Origin: Deltaproteobacteria bacterium UBA3076
GTDB lineage: Bacteria; Desulfobacterota; Dissulfuribacteria; Dissulfuribacterales; UBA3076
NCBI GenBank assembly: GCA_002367355.1
Contig: DFBQ01000008.1
Span: 1 to 12,058, forward strand
Length of the DNA: 12,058 bases
Reading direction: 5' to 3'
The notes beneath the pieces are model-generated. The model saw only the letters and a list, made by a program, of their open reading frames with translations. It did not search any database and was not told the DNA's origin. The position numbers were made by a program, and so were the translations under genes. This document shows, one piece after another, positions 5,077-12,058 of the stretch (position 1 is the stretch's first letter; the number at the start of each line of letters is the position of its first letter).

Positions 5077-7469
5077 ACCAAACGTCTGCTGCTGCCCTGA
5101 ACCGGCTCCACCTGTCGGTGGCACTTCTTTCGATAGCAATTATTGCCTTTCAGTTGGTGCTGATACACGTCCTGTCCATCACCCAGTGGCATTATTTCGC
5201 CTACATGGTCATTTCAGTGGCGTTGCTCGGCTTTGGCGCTGCGGGTACGCTGATAGCGCTGGCCCGCGGCTGGTTTCTTGAGCGAAGCAGTTTCCTCCTG
5301 CCGCTGCTTATGTTCGGAAGTGCCGCTGCCATGGCTACCGTGGTAGGGATAACACAGGCTGTTTTCGGCGGGTTTGACTCCTTACTGCTGTTCGTCGACC
5401 CATCGCAGGTCTGGCGGCTGCTCCTTGCCAATCTGCTCTTTTCCACACCCTTTTTCCTGGGGGCCCTTGCTATAGGCCTTATTTTCGTGCAGCACGTAGA
5501 CCAGATCGGCACCTTTTATTTCGCCAACCTGCTTGGCTCCGGGCTGGGAGGAATCGTTGCCATCATCATACTGGGGTTGCTGTCCCCACAACAGCTCCCT
5601 GCTGTCACTGCCGTGTTTTCCCTGGCAGCAGGGTTCCTGATCCTTCCAAATCGCCGGCTGCGCTGGCTGATTCCAGCGGCGTTCCTGGCCTGTGCATTGA
5701 CGGCTTTTAACATAGTCCGACCCGTATACCTCTCCATTTCGGAATACAAGGACCTGCAGCGTACGCTGAACCTGCCGGACGCCGGCATTGTTGCACAGCG
5801 CAACAGCCCATACGGACTGGTTCAGGTAGTCTCGGCCCCGGCGCTCCGCCATGCCCCTGGCATCAGCCTGACTTATTCCAGGGAAATCCCTGTGCGCGAG
5901 GCAGTCTTTAGCAACGGCAACTGGTTCGGTGCAATTAGCGAATGGTCTGCTGCCAATACAGAACACCTGCTGGATTACACGACCGGTGCCCTGCCTTATG
6001 CCATGGCGACGCCGAACGATGTGCTTGTGCTCCGGGCCGGAACCGGGATGGATGTCTCCCATGCCCTGACCCGCGGTGCCAGACGGATAGTGGCCGTAGA
6101 GCCCCACAGTACGGTTCTGGATCTGCTTGATGAGCAATACTCCAAAACCATGGGAGGGCTGTTCCGGCATCCTGCTGTCACTGTTGTGCCCCTTGAGCCG
6201 CGCACCTACCTGGCCACCGACTCCTCGCACTATGACCTGATCATCCTCCCCATGGTCGGTGTATTTGGAGGAACGGCCGGACTCTTCGCCCTGCAGGAGC
6301 AAAACACCTTCACCAGGGAGGCCTTAAGTGAGATGTGGCGCCATCTGACCCCTGACGGAATCCTGTGCGCTTCAGCCTGGCTGGACTACCCTGCGCGCAA
6401 CCCCCTGCGTCTGGCAGCGACCATGGTTGAGACTTTGGCAGAGGCAGGTATCGATAACCCGGCCGCACATCTGGCCGCTGTACGGAGCTGGGGGACAATC
6501 ACTTTCTGCGTCAAGCGCTCCCCCTTCACCCCGGTTGAAATCCGGAATGTACGGGAATTCTGCAGGCAGATGCTCTTTGACCCGGTCCTCCTCCCGGACC
6601 TGAAACCTGGCGAGCGAGAACACTATAACCTGCTGGAGGACCGGAGCATTTTCACCTACATGGACCAGATCCTATCTCCTGCAAGGCAAGAGCTATATAA
6701 AACCTATGACTTCAGGCTGCAGCCAGCCACTGACAACCGTCCTTTTTTCTCCCAGTTTCTGCGCTGGCAGAGCCTGCCGCACCTGATCCGGCTCTTCGGC
6801 GAGCGAGCTGTTCCCTTTATCGAAATGGGCTACTTCATCGTGATTATCACTTTTTTCCAGACGGCAGCAGCGGCCCTGGTACTGATCATCCTTCCCCTGT
6901 TTCGCCTGGGATGGCGCAGCGGAAACCGGCTATGGACCCTCATGTATTTCAGCGGCCTGGGAGTCGGCTTCATGCTGGTTGAGATCGTCCTGATCCACTG
7001 CTTTGTCCTTTATCTGGGACACCCTGTCTATGCAGCAGCCGCTGTAATTTGCGCTATGCTCATTTTTTCCGGAATAGGAAGTTATACTTCCTCCTGTATG
7101 CCTATCCATGAAGCAACGCCATACAGGGCTGCAGGCCTGGTAGCCCTGATGCTCCTGCTTTACGCGTTCCTTCTTCCACCAATCCTGCAGCATACCATCA
7201 CCTTTTCCATGGGCTGGAAAATCATATTTACCATGGTGCTTCTTGCCCTGCCGTCCTTTGCCATGGGCTTCCCTTTTCCCCTGGGGCTGCAGCTCCTGGC
7301 CCGGCGAAGCGAGGCAGACGTGCCCTGGGCGTGGGGGATCAATGGCTGCCTTTCGGTACTCAGCACCGCCCTGGCCACCATCATTGCCGTGGAAGCAGGA
7401 TTTGCCGCAGTATTCCTGCTGGCCTCCGCGGCTTACGTTATTGCAGCCCTGGCAGAGTTTTGGACATGA
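5073..7469 (+). CDS. Polytopic membrane protein with central spermidine-synthase-like domain
   Basis: This 798-residue protein has about seven hydrophobic helices at the N-terminus (roughly 12-36, 40-65, 72-98, 115-140, 148-171, 174-192, 198-215). A soluble domain follows at about 220-570, then six or seven more helices (about 584-610, 620-648, 650-672, 685-704, 715-740, 755-796). The soluble domain has the Rossmann motif VLVLRAGTGMDVSHAL (317-332) with acidic E343 (VEPH), then YDLIILPM (387-394) and ATDNRPFF (552-559). GVGFMLVEIVLIHCFVLYLG (630-649), FAMGFPFPLG (729-738) and WAWGINGCLSVLSTALA (752-768) recur in membrane spermidine-synthase-like proteins. Those are widely annotated as spermidine synthase, but their reaction is not established. 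Here the nucleotide loop is RAGTGMD rather than the GGGDGG of true SpeE, so polyamine synthesis should not be assumed. It overlaps pcm by four bases, which suggests a shared role at the inner membrane and periplasm. Confidence 0.85.
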   Translation: MNQTSAAALNRLHLSVALLSIAIIAFQLVLIHVLSITQWHYFAYMVISVALLGFGAAGTLIALARGWFLERSSFLLPLLMFGSAAAMATVVGITQAVFGGFDSLLLFVDPSQVWRLLLANLLFSTPFFLGALAIGLIFVQHVDQIGTFYFANLLGSGLGGIVAIIILGLLSPQQLPAVTAVFSLAAGFLILPNRRLRWLIPAAFLACALTAFNIVRPVYLSISEYKDLQRTLNLPDAGIVAQRNSPYGLVQVVSAPALRHAPGISLTYSREIPVREAVFSNGNWFGAISEWSAANTEHLLDYTTGALPYAMATPNDVLVLRAGTGMDVSHALTRGARRIVAVEPHSTVLDLLDEQYSKTMGGLFRHPAVTVVPLEPRTYLATDSSHYDLIILPMVGVFGGTAGLFALQEQNTFTREALSEMWRHLTPDGILCASAWLDYPARNPLRLAATMVETLAEAGIDNPAAHLAAVRSWGTITFCVKRSPFTPVEIRNVREFCRQMLFDPVLLPDLKPGEREHYNLLEDRSIFTYMDQILSPARQELYKTYDFRLQPATDNRPFFSQFLRWQSLPHLIRLFGERAVPFIEMGYFIVIITFFQTAAAALVLIILPLFRLGWRSGNRLWTLMYFSGLGVGFMLVEIVLIHCFVLYLGHPVYAAAAVICAMLIFSGIGSYTSSCMPIHEATPYRAAGLVALMLLLYAFLLPPILQHTITFSMGWKIIFTMVLLALPSFAMGFPFPLGLQLLARRSEADVPWAWGINGCLSVLSTALATIIAVEAGFAAVFLLASAAYVIAALAEFWT

Positions 7470-7511
7470 CGCAATATCCTCATAAAAAGCTCAAATTGAT
7501 CTGGCCGTAAG

Positions 7512-8357
7512 ATGGACAGCCAGAATTATTCCTCGATGCACTTTGACGATTTTTTGAAAAAAGCCTGTCCGCCACTCAATCTGGAATGGCGCAAGTATCG
7601 CCGGCGTGCAGCGCGGCACCGCGTCAATGACCGTATTAAAGAGCTTGGCCTGGAGGGCTATGCCTCCTACCTGAAGCGTCTTCGGACCGATCCGGCCGAG
7701 GCGGAAATGCTCCCCGACGTGATGCTGGTCACTGTGAGCCGCTTTTTCCGTGAAAACGACCGCTGGGAAAAGCTGAGGGAAGAAGTCCTGCCTCAACTTG
7801 TAAAAAACTGCCATGACAACAGGTCAATGCGGGCCTGGAGCATAGGCTGCTGCGGCGGCGAAGAACCCTATACCCTGGCCCTGCTCTGGATCCATTACCT
7901 GAAATCCCGATATCCCGGACGTATTCTGGGAATTCTGGGAACCGATCTGGATACGCCAAGCCTGAAACGGGCCAGCCGGGGCATCTATATGAAAAGCTCC
8001 CTGCGAGAAGTCCCTGAAGAAATCCTCCATCGCTGGTTTCTCCAGGAGAAGGGTATCTGGAAATTGGATACAAGGGTGCAGCAGATGGTTCGCTTCAGGC
8101 ATCACCACTTCATGAATGATCCTCTGCCGGGAGAAATGGATCTGGTATTTGCCAGGTACCTGCCGTTTACGTACTATAAGGGAACCCGGCGCCACGCTGC
8201 AGCCCGACGCCTGTGGCTTGCCCTGCGCCCCGGCGGTGCACTGATGATTGGCTGCAAAGAAGACCTTGGACTGCCTGAGCGCGAACTGCTTGAACCCTGG
8301 CCGGATGCGAAAGGCATTTTCCGCAGGAAAAGCCGGACTCTATCGCTGAAGTTTTGA
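7512..8357 (+). CDS. Diverged CheR-type SAM-dependent methyltransferase
   Basis: CheR enzymes methylate glutamates of chemoreceptors. This 281-residue protein keeps the order of CheR motifs: an N-terminal helical domain (about 10-70), VTVSRFFRENDRWEKL (73-88, for the usual T-T-F-F-R-D), WSIGCCGGEEPYTLAL (109-124, the SAM-binding GEEPYS motif), LGTDLDTPSLKRASRGIY (142-159) and LRPGGALMIGCKEDLGLP (238-255). The strand that normally reads C-R-N-V-L-I-Y-F is FARYLPFTYY here (213-222), and the usual GHSE is GCKE. No receptor, CheB or other che gene is nearby. It starts 42 bases after the membrane synthase-like gene, with only a weak ribosome site, and is probably in the same transcript. A non-chemotaxis substrate is likely, but that is inference. 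Its last 18 bases overlap the end of the opposing protease gene. Confidence 0.85.
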   Translation: MDSQNYSSMHFDDFLKKACPPLNLEWRKYRRRAARHRVNDRIKELGLEGYASYLKRLRTDPAEAEMLPDVMLVTVSRFFRENDRWEKLREEVLPQLVKNCHDNRSMRAWSIGCCGGEEPYTLALLWIHYLKSRYPGRILGILGTDLDTPSLKRASRGIYMKSSLREVPEEILHRWFLQEKGIWKLDTRVQQMVRFRHHHFMNDPLPGEMDLVFARYLPFTYYKGTRRHAAARRLWLALRPGGALMIGCKEDLGLPERELLEPWPDAKGIFRRKSRTLSLKF

Positions 8358-9428
8358 TGGCTTCTTCCTTAAACGGACCTTGAGACGTCTTAAACGCTCT
8401 CCACGATAAATCGAAACCAGAACTTCCTCTTCAGGCTCTTTGGTCAGCAGTATCCGAATTGCCGCGGTGTCTGATTTTACCTCTTTGCCATCAATTGCAA
8501 CAATAATGTCTCCTCCTACAGGGTAGAGACGATTCCCAAGACGGAGATACTTCTCACTCCCTTTTATCCCCGCCTTGGCAGCCGGCCCCCCAGGGGTTAC
8601 ACTTATTATAATAGCCCCTTTTTCAACTGGCAAATCAAGAAGCCTGGCCAGAGCCGGGGTTACATTCTGAAGATTCGCCCCCAGCCAGGCACGTGCCACG
8701 CAGCCCTTGGAAATAAGTTGTGGGGCCACCCATTCAATGGTCTCGAAGGAAATAGCAAAACCCACTCCAGGTATATGTTTTGAGGGACTGAATATCAAAG
8801 TATTTATCCCGATTACCCTGCCTGATGAGTCAACGAGTGGCCCACCGGAAGTGCCTGGATTTATGGATATGTCAGTCTGGATTACGTCGTGGACTATACG
8901 TCCGTCAGGTCTGGAAATACTGCGTCCGAGGGAACTGATCACGCCCTGTGACACTGTGTACCCTGTTCCAAAAGGATCGCCCAGCGCAAAGACCTTCTGG
9001 CCTATGCTGAGTTTTGTGGCTGCAAGTTGCATTGGGGCAAGGGATTCAAGTTCTTTTTGAGGCGCTCGCAACTCAAGTATTGCAAGATCGGTTTCGCTAT
9101 CGGTTCCCACTAATCTGGCAGGCCACTTACAGCCATCGGATAAGATAACCTCAATGGAGTGCGTATCACTGATAACGTGATGATTTGTCAAGATATGTCC
9201 GAGGTGATCCAGGATAAACCCGGAGCCTGAGCCTTTGTGAGGCACCGGATCCAGATAAGAGTCGGGCGCAACTGCTGTGCTGGTTATGTTTACAACTCCC
9301 CTTGAGAGCTTCTTGCAGAGCTTTACGGTATGTTGTTCATCTGTCATAAGTCCCATGCAAGGCAAAGGATTTAAAAAAACAGTAGCAAGAGCATAGAATA
9401 GGATACCTGTTGAAATAAATCTGATCAT
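8340..9428 (-). CDS. HtrA/DegS-type serine protease with one PDZ domain
   Basis: This is a periplasmic trypsin-like protease for folding stress or signalling. Residues 1-27 are a hydrophobic signal or anchor with no proper lipobox. The catalytic triad is H84 (ILTNHHVIS), D114 (SETDLAILEL) and S193 (SINPGTSGGPLV). GDPFGTGYTVSQGVISSLGR (149-168) is the oxyanion-side loop. One PDZ domain spans about 243-345, beginning AWLGANLQNV and including KGAIIISVTPGGPAAKAGIK and GGDIIVAIDGKEV. At 362 residues with one PDZ it resembles DegS or short HtrA proteases, not the two-PDZ DegP. The motif has Thr where GNSGGP is usual. Start 9428 has GGGAGG 11 bases upstream, lying within the last codons of uppP. The gene follows uppP by four bases, so they form an operon. 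Confidence 0.93.
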   Translation of the reverse strand: MIRFISTGILFYALATVFLNPLPCMGLMTDEQHTVKLCKKLSRGVVNITSTAVAPDSYLDPVPHKGSGSGFILDHLGHILTNHHVISDTHSIEVILSDGCKWPARLVGTDSETDLAILELRAPQKELESLAPMQLAATKLSIGQKVFALGDPFGTGYTVSQGVISSLGRSISRPDGRIVHDVIQTDISINPGTSGGPLVDSSGRVIGINTLIFSPSKHIPGVGFAISFETIEWVAPQLISKGCVARAWLGANLQNVTPALARLLDLPVEKGAIIISVTPGGPAAKAGIKGSEKYLRLGNRLYPVGGDIIVAIDGKEVKSDTAAIRILLTKEPEEEVLVSIYRGERLRRLKVRLRKKPSKLQR

Positions 9429-9432
9429 GGGT

Positions 9433-10236
9433 CTATAGTCCTCCCATTTTAAGGGCCACAGCCACTATAAGAGCCAGTATCAAACGGTAATATACAAAGG
9501 GATAAAATGTGTGCTTGGCGAGATAACGCATCAAAAAAGCTATAACTAAGTATCCGGAAAGGCCTGCAGCAATAAAGCCCCAGAGAAAGTCCATGCCCAG
9601 GATCCCAAAACCATTCTGCCAAAGCTTAAGGCCCTCGTATAACCCTGCTCCTGCAATTATGGGGGCGGAAAGCAGGAACGAGAAGCGGGCAGCGGCCCTC
9701 CTTTCAAAACCTAAGAAAAGGGCCATTGTCATGGTTATCCCACTCCTTGAGACACCAGGCACAATAGCAAGGGCCTGTGCTGTTCCGACGCAAACGGCAT
9801 CTTTCCATCGGAAATTTTTAAAACCGCGCTTATGAGATGCCAGGCGTTCTGCTGACCACAGGAGCAAGGCAACCCCGGAAAGGGTCGCCACTACTACCCA
9901 CGGGGAACGAAATACAGTGGAAGCAGCTCCCTCCAGGAAGTAACCTATAAAGGCCCCTGGTACAGTGCCTATCAGGACGAGAAAAAGAAGCCGTCTGTCT
10001 CCTTTTCTTGATGTCTTTCCCGGGACCAGAGATTTTGCCATGCCTACCCAGTCCCGCCAAAAATATAAAAAGATGGAGATCAAGGTGCCCAGATGAAGAG
10101 TAACATCAAATGCAATGGGGGTATCCTTGAGACCCAGAAAATGCTCCGCCAAAACAAGATGGCCGGAGCTGGACACTGGCAAAAATTCAGTAGCGCCCTG
10201 AAGGATCCCAAGGAATATGGCCTCTGTAGTTGTCAT
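9433..10236 (-). CDS. uppP: Undecaprenyl-diphosphatase (UppP/BacA)
   Basis: The enzyme removes a phosphate from undecaprenyl pyrophosphate at the inner membrane, recycling the lipid carrier for peptidoglycan and other envelope polymers; extra copies give bacitracin resistance. The 267-residue polytopic protein carries both signatures: LQGATEFLPVSSSGHL (12-27), with E17, S23 and H26 matching the E. coli catalytic residues E21, S27 and H30, and IVPGVSRSGIT (158-168) with the conserved Arg R164. The length is normal. It leads a minus-strand pair with the protease gene four bases downstream. The ribosome site is weak. A good promoter match lies about 70 bases upstream in the gap shared with nagZ. 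Confidence 0.96.
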   Translation of the reverse strand: MTTTEAIFLGILQGATEFLPVSSSGHLVLAEHFLGLKDTPIAFDVTLHLGTLISIFLYFWRDWVGMAKSLVPGKTSRKGDRRLLFLVLIGTVPGAFIGYFLEGAASTVFRSPWVVVATLSGVALLLWSAERLASHKRGFKNFRWKDAVCVGTAQALAIVPGVSRSGITMTMALFLGFERRAAARFSFLLSAPIIAGAGLYEGLKLWQNGFGILGMDFLWGFIAAGLSGYLVIAFLMRYLAKHTFYPFVYYRLILALIVAVALKMGGL

Positions 10237-10303
10237 TTCTGTATTGTGTAATTACGAAATATTAGATAGAGGAAGCAGATAAGTCATAAAACATAAATAA
10301 GGA

Positions 10304-10332
10304 ACTATAAACCAAAGTCTGCTATGATTCAA
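10304..10332 (-). promoter_or_regulatory. Likely sigma70 promoter for uppP and the HtrA gene
   Basis: On the minus strand TTGAAT (10332-10327) and TATAGT (10309-10304) are separated by exactly 17 bases. They match the consensus at four and five of six positions. Transcription would start near 10297, leaving a leader of about 60 bases before ATG 10236. Confidence 0.5.
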
Positions 10333-10361
10333 TTAACTGATCGGCCATAGGCACCTAAACG

Positions 10362-11357
10362 ATGAGGAATAAGAAAATCCCTTTAGGCCAATTGCTTATG
10401 ATAGGCATACCAGGTACTGGTTTGGACCCTGAAAGCCTTTCACTTATAAAAGAACATGGAGTAGGAAACTTCATCCTTTTTACAAGGAACGTAAAGGGAG
10501 GTCCTGACCAGACAAAGAAACTCTGCGATGATCTTAATGAGGCCTGTGCTGATGCCGGGGTTCCTCCGCCCCTGATAGCTGTTGACCAGGAAGGAGGACC
10601 TGTCCAGAGACTTGGCCCACCTTTTTGGCCGGAAATTCTTTCCAATCAGGAAGTGGCTCTATCCAGAAATCCGGAAACCAAGGCAAACGCCCAGGCAGAG
10701 ACCGCTGCAAAGATACTTAACTCTCTGGGAATAAGGCTCAATCTGGCTCCGGTCCTGGATCTGGCTCAAACCGGGACGGAAGGAGTCCTGAAAGGGCGCT
10801 CCTATGGACCTGATCCCCGGGAAGTATCAATCCTTGGAGAAAAATATATCCGGACACTGCAGGCCAACGGAGTAGGAGCCACTGCCAAGCATTTCCCAGG
10901 CATAGGTCGTGTGGAAAAAGATCCCCATTTTCAGCGACCGGTGGTCACTGCCTCAAAGGAGACATTGATGCATGAAATGTCCCCATTTCGCGAAAGTGTG
11001 AAGGCAGGTGTAAAGGCCGTAATGACCTCTCACGTGGTATTCCCCGCACTGGACCGGGATGAGCCCGCCACATTTTCAAAGCATATAGTAAATGGACTCC
11101 TCCGCCGCGAGATGGGCTTTCAAGGTCTATTGCTGACCGACGACCTTGAGATGGGGGGAATCACCGGTCACGGCTCCTTAGGCGAGGCAGCAGTAAAGGC
11201 GGTTCTGGCAGGGCATGACCTCCTGTTAATTTGCCACAAAGCCCAAAGGGTGAGGGAGGCATTAGACGCCTTAGACAAAGCCTGGTCCCAGGGAATACTT
11301 AACACCGGAAAACTGGACCTGAGCCTTACGCGAAAAATGTTGAGTTTTGAGTGTTGA
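10362..11357 (+). CDS. nagZ: Beta-N-acetylhexosaminidase (glycoside hydrolase family 3)
   Basis: NagZ cuts N-acetylglucosamine from anhydromuramyl peptides in the cytoplasm during cell-wall recycling. The 331-residue protein has no signal peptide. It shows LIAVDQEGGPVQRL (71-84), LNLAPVLDL (126-134), KHFPGIGRVEKDPHF (176-190) and LLLTDDLEMGG (256-266). The TDD holds the nucleophile. D187 and H189 correspond to the mobile-loop D-S-H dyad that acts as general acid/base. The loop usually reads KHFPGHG followed by DSH; here the first His is Ile and the Ser is Pro, yet the catalytic Asp-x-His spacing remains. The start at 10362 has only a weak ribosome site. It diverges from uppP, so two wall-precursor genes share one control region. 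The last codons run into a small repeat cluster and the final few residues may derive from it. Confidence 0.92.
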   Translation: MRNKKIPLGQLLMIGIPGTGLDPESLSLIKEHGVGNFILFTRNVKGGPDQTKKLCDDLNEACADAGVPPPLIAVDQEGGPVQRLGPPFWPEILSNQEVALSRNPETKANAQAETAAKILNSLGIRLNLAPVLDLAQTGTEGVLKGRSYGPDPREVSILGEKYIRTLQANGVGATAKHFPGIGRVEKDPHFQRPVVTASKETLMHEMSPFRESVKAGVKAVMTSHVVFPALDRDEPATFSKHIVNGLLRREMGFQGLLLTDDLEMGGITGHGSLGEAAVKAVLAGHDLLLICHKAQRVREALDALDKAWSQGILNTGKLDLSLTRKMLSFEC

Positions 11358-11424
11358 ATTTTAAATTGCAAGAATACAATTTTTATTCATTAATTCAGCA
11401 TTCAGCATTCAGCATTTAAAATTC
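11356..11424. repeat. Inverted repeat bracketing a triple 7-bp tandem repeat
   Basis: GAATTTTAAATTGC (11356-11369) is nearly the reverse complement of GCATTTAAAATTC (11412-11424), with a single extra T. Between them, TTCAGCA is repeated three times in perfect tandem (11394-11414). The block fills most of the gap between the convergent nagZ and methyltransferase genes. The stem is AT-rich with a long loop, so a terminator role is doubtful. A dispersed intergenic repeat is more likely. Confidence 0.6.
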
Positions 11425-11446
11425 TCCAACATATAGATGGAACCGC

Positions 11447-12058
11447 TCACCTTATCACCCCTGAGATGACCTTTGTGTTTCCTCCTGGCAAAATTTCTTT
11501 TTTCACCTCAGAGAAATGGTTCTTAAAAAAACTTGTCTCCTGTCTAAGAAGGGACTTAGACCCCAAATTCCCTGCCACAACCATCCTGATATAAAAAAGG
11601 AATTTAATTAACTTTTTCCTGGGGACCTCATGTTCCATCATGCAAAACCTGCCCCCGGTCCGGCAGACCCTTTTGACCTCCATAATGGTCTTTTCTCTTA
11701 CCTCCCCTTTTAGTTCATAAAATGCGTGGGAGCAGGTTGCAGCGGAAATAGTCCTATCCTTGAAGGGGAGGTGCTGGGCCTCAGCCTGTATCAGGACTAT
11801 GTTTTTTATGTTTCTCTCGCGTATCTTTTTAGCAGATTTCTGTAGCATTCCGCTTGAGAAGTCGAGCCCAATCACCAGGCCACCGCTGCCCACCTTCTCA
11901 GCCAGGAAAGGCGGAACAGATCCGGTCCCTGTACAGAGGTCCAGTGCAATGTCCCCTGTCTTGAGTCCTGTCCTGTCGGCCAGAGCACGACGAAGACGAC
12001 CCTGGAGGTCGTGGGAGTGGAGTTCAATAATACGGTCGTAGACCTTTGAAAACAGATT
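11447..12058 (-). CDS. Class I SAM-dependent methyltransferase, 5' end outside the window
   Basis: The reading frame is open to the window edge, beginning NLFSKVYDRIIELHSHDLQG, so the true start lies beyond 12058; an internal GTG near 11893 is not a plausible start. Motif I ALDLCTGTGSVPPFLA is followed by LVIGLDFSSGML, with the acidic D that binds the SAM ribose, then AEAQHLPFKDRTISAATCSH (the usual post-I/II strand) and VKRVCRTGGRFCMMEHE (motif III). The 204 visible residues cover nearly a whole UbiE-like enzyme. The opening LFSKVYDRI resembles the N-terminus of UbiE/MenG methyltransferases, but the substrate cannot be fixed. It converges on nagZ. Confidence 0.85.
   Translation of the reverse strand, partial: NLFSKVYDRIIELHSHDLQGRLRRALADRTGLKTGDIALDLCTGTGSVPPFLAEKVGSGGLVIGLDFSSGMLQKSAKKIRERNIKNIVLIQAEAQHLPFKDRTISAATCSHAFYELKGEVREKTIMEVKRVCRTGGRFCMMEHEVPRKKLIKFLFYIRMVVAGNLGSKSLLRQETSFFKNHFSEVKKEILPGGNTKVISGVIR

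Noticed and set aside
5382..6302. Long minus-strand open frame of 306 codons antisense to the membrane synthase-like gene
   Set aside because: It lies wholly within a well-supported gene on the other strand and shows no family motif; low-complexity Gly/Gln/Arg content is typical of antisense frames in GC-rich genes.
11394..11414. CRISPR-like array
   Set aside because: Three copies of a seven-base unit with no spacers is a simple tandem repeat.

Overview
The window looks like a chromosomal stretch from a Gram-negative bacterium, most plausibly one of the former Deltaproteobacteria (Desulfobacterota). That placement is an inference. It rests on an exported isoaspartyl methyltransferase coupled to a membrane-embedded spermidine-synthase-like protein, a NagZ and periplasmic HtrA protease that imply an outer membrane, and IS types I associate with that group. 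No rRNA, tRNA or CRISPR array is visible.

The left third (1 to about 4250) is an eroded accessory region. It begins with a short direct-repeat block that resembles the end of an IS21-type element. Next comes an intact minus-strand winged-helix/AAA ATPase with no visible partner. Then there is a graveyard: an IS630-type transposase start with an in-frame stop, an internally deleted IS with matching terminal inverted repeats (1715-2631) and a truncated DDE transposase, and a fragment of an AlbA/RecG-C-type ATP-binding protein. The flanks on the two sides of the IS belong to different genes, so the junction is rearranged. A secreted rhodanese follows. It is split by a frameshift at an A-run, has its own near-consensus promoter and terminator, and is bracketed by a 17-bp inverted repeat. 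After it comes a largely empty stretch and an unidentified coding remnant with one internal TGA.

The middle (4294-8357) is a plus-strand cluster of three proteins with the class I SAM-binding fold: a signal-peptide-bearing protein-L-isoaspartate methyltransferase, a 798-residue polytopic membrane protein with a central spermidine-synthase-like domain, and a diverged CheR-type methyltransferase. The first two overlap by four bases and the third follows after 42 bases, so co-transcription is likely. The joint function is unknown, and this is the most interesting intact set in the window.

The right third is ordinary cell-envelope housekeeping. uppP (undecaprenyl-diphosphatase) and a DegS/HtrA-type protease form a minus-strand pair that converges on the CheR gene with an 18-bp tail overlap. 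nagZ diverges from uppP across a short promoter-bearing gap. The window ends in a partial minus-strand class I methyltransferase, separated from nagZ by a small repeat cluster.
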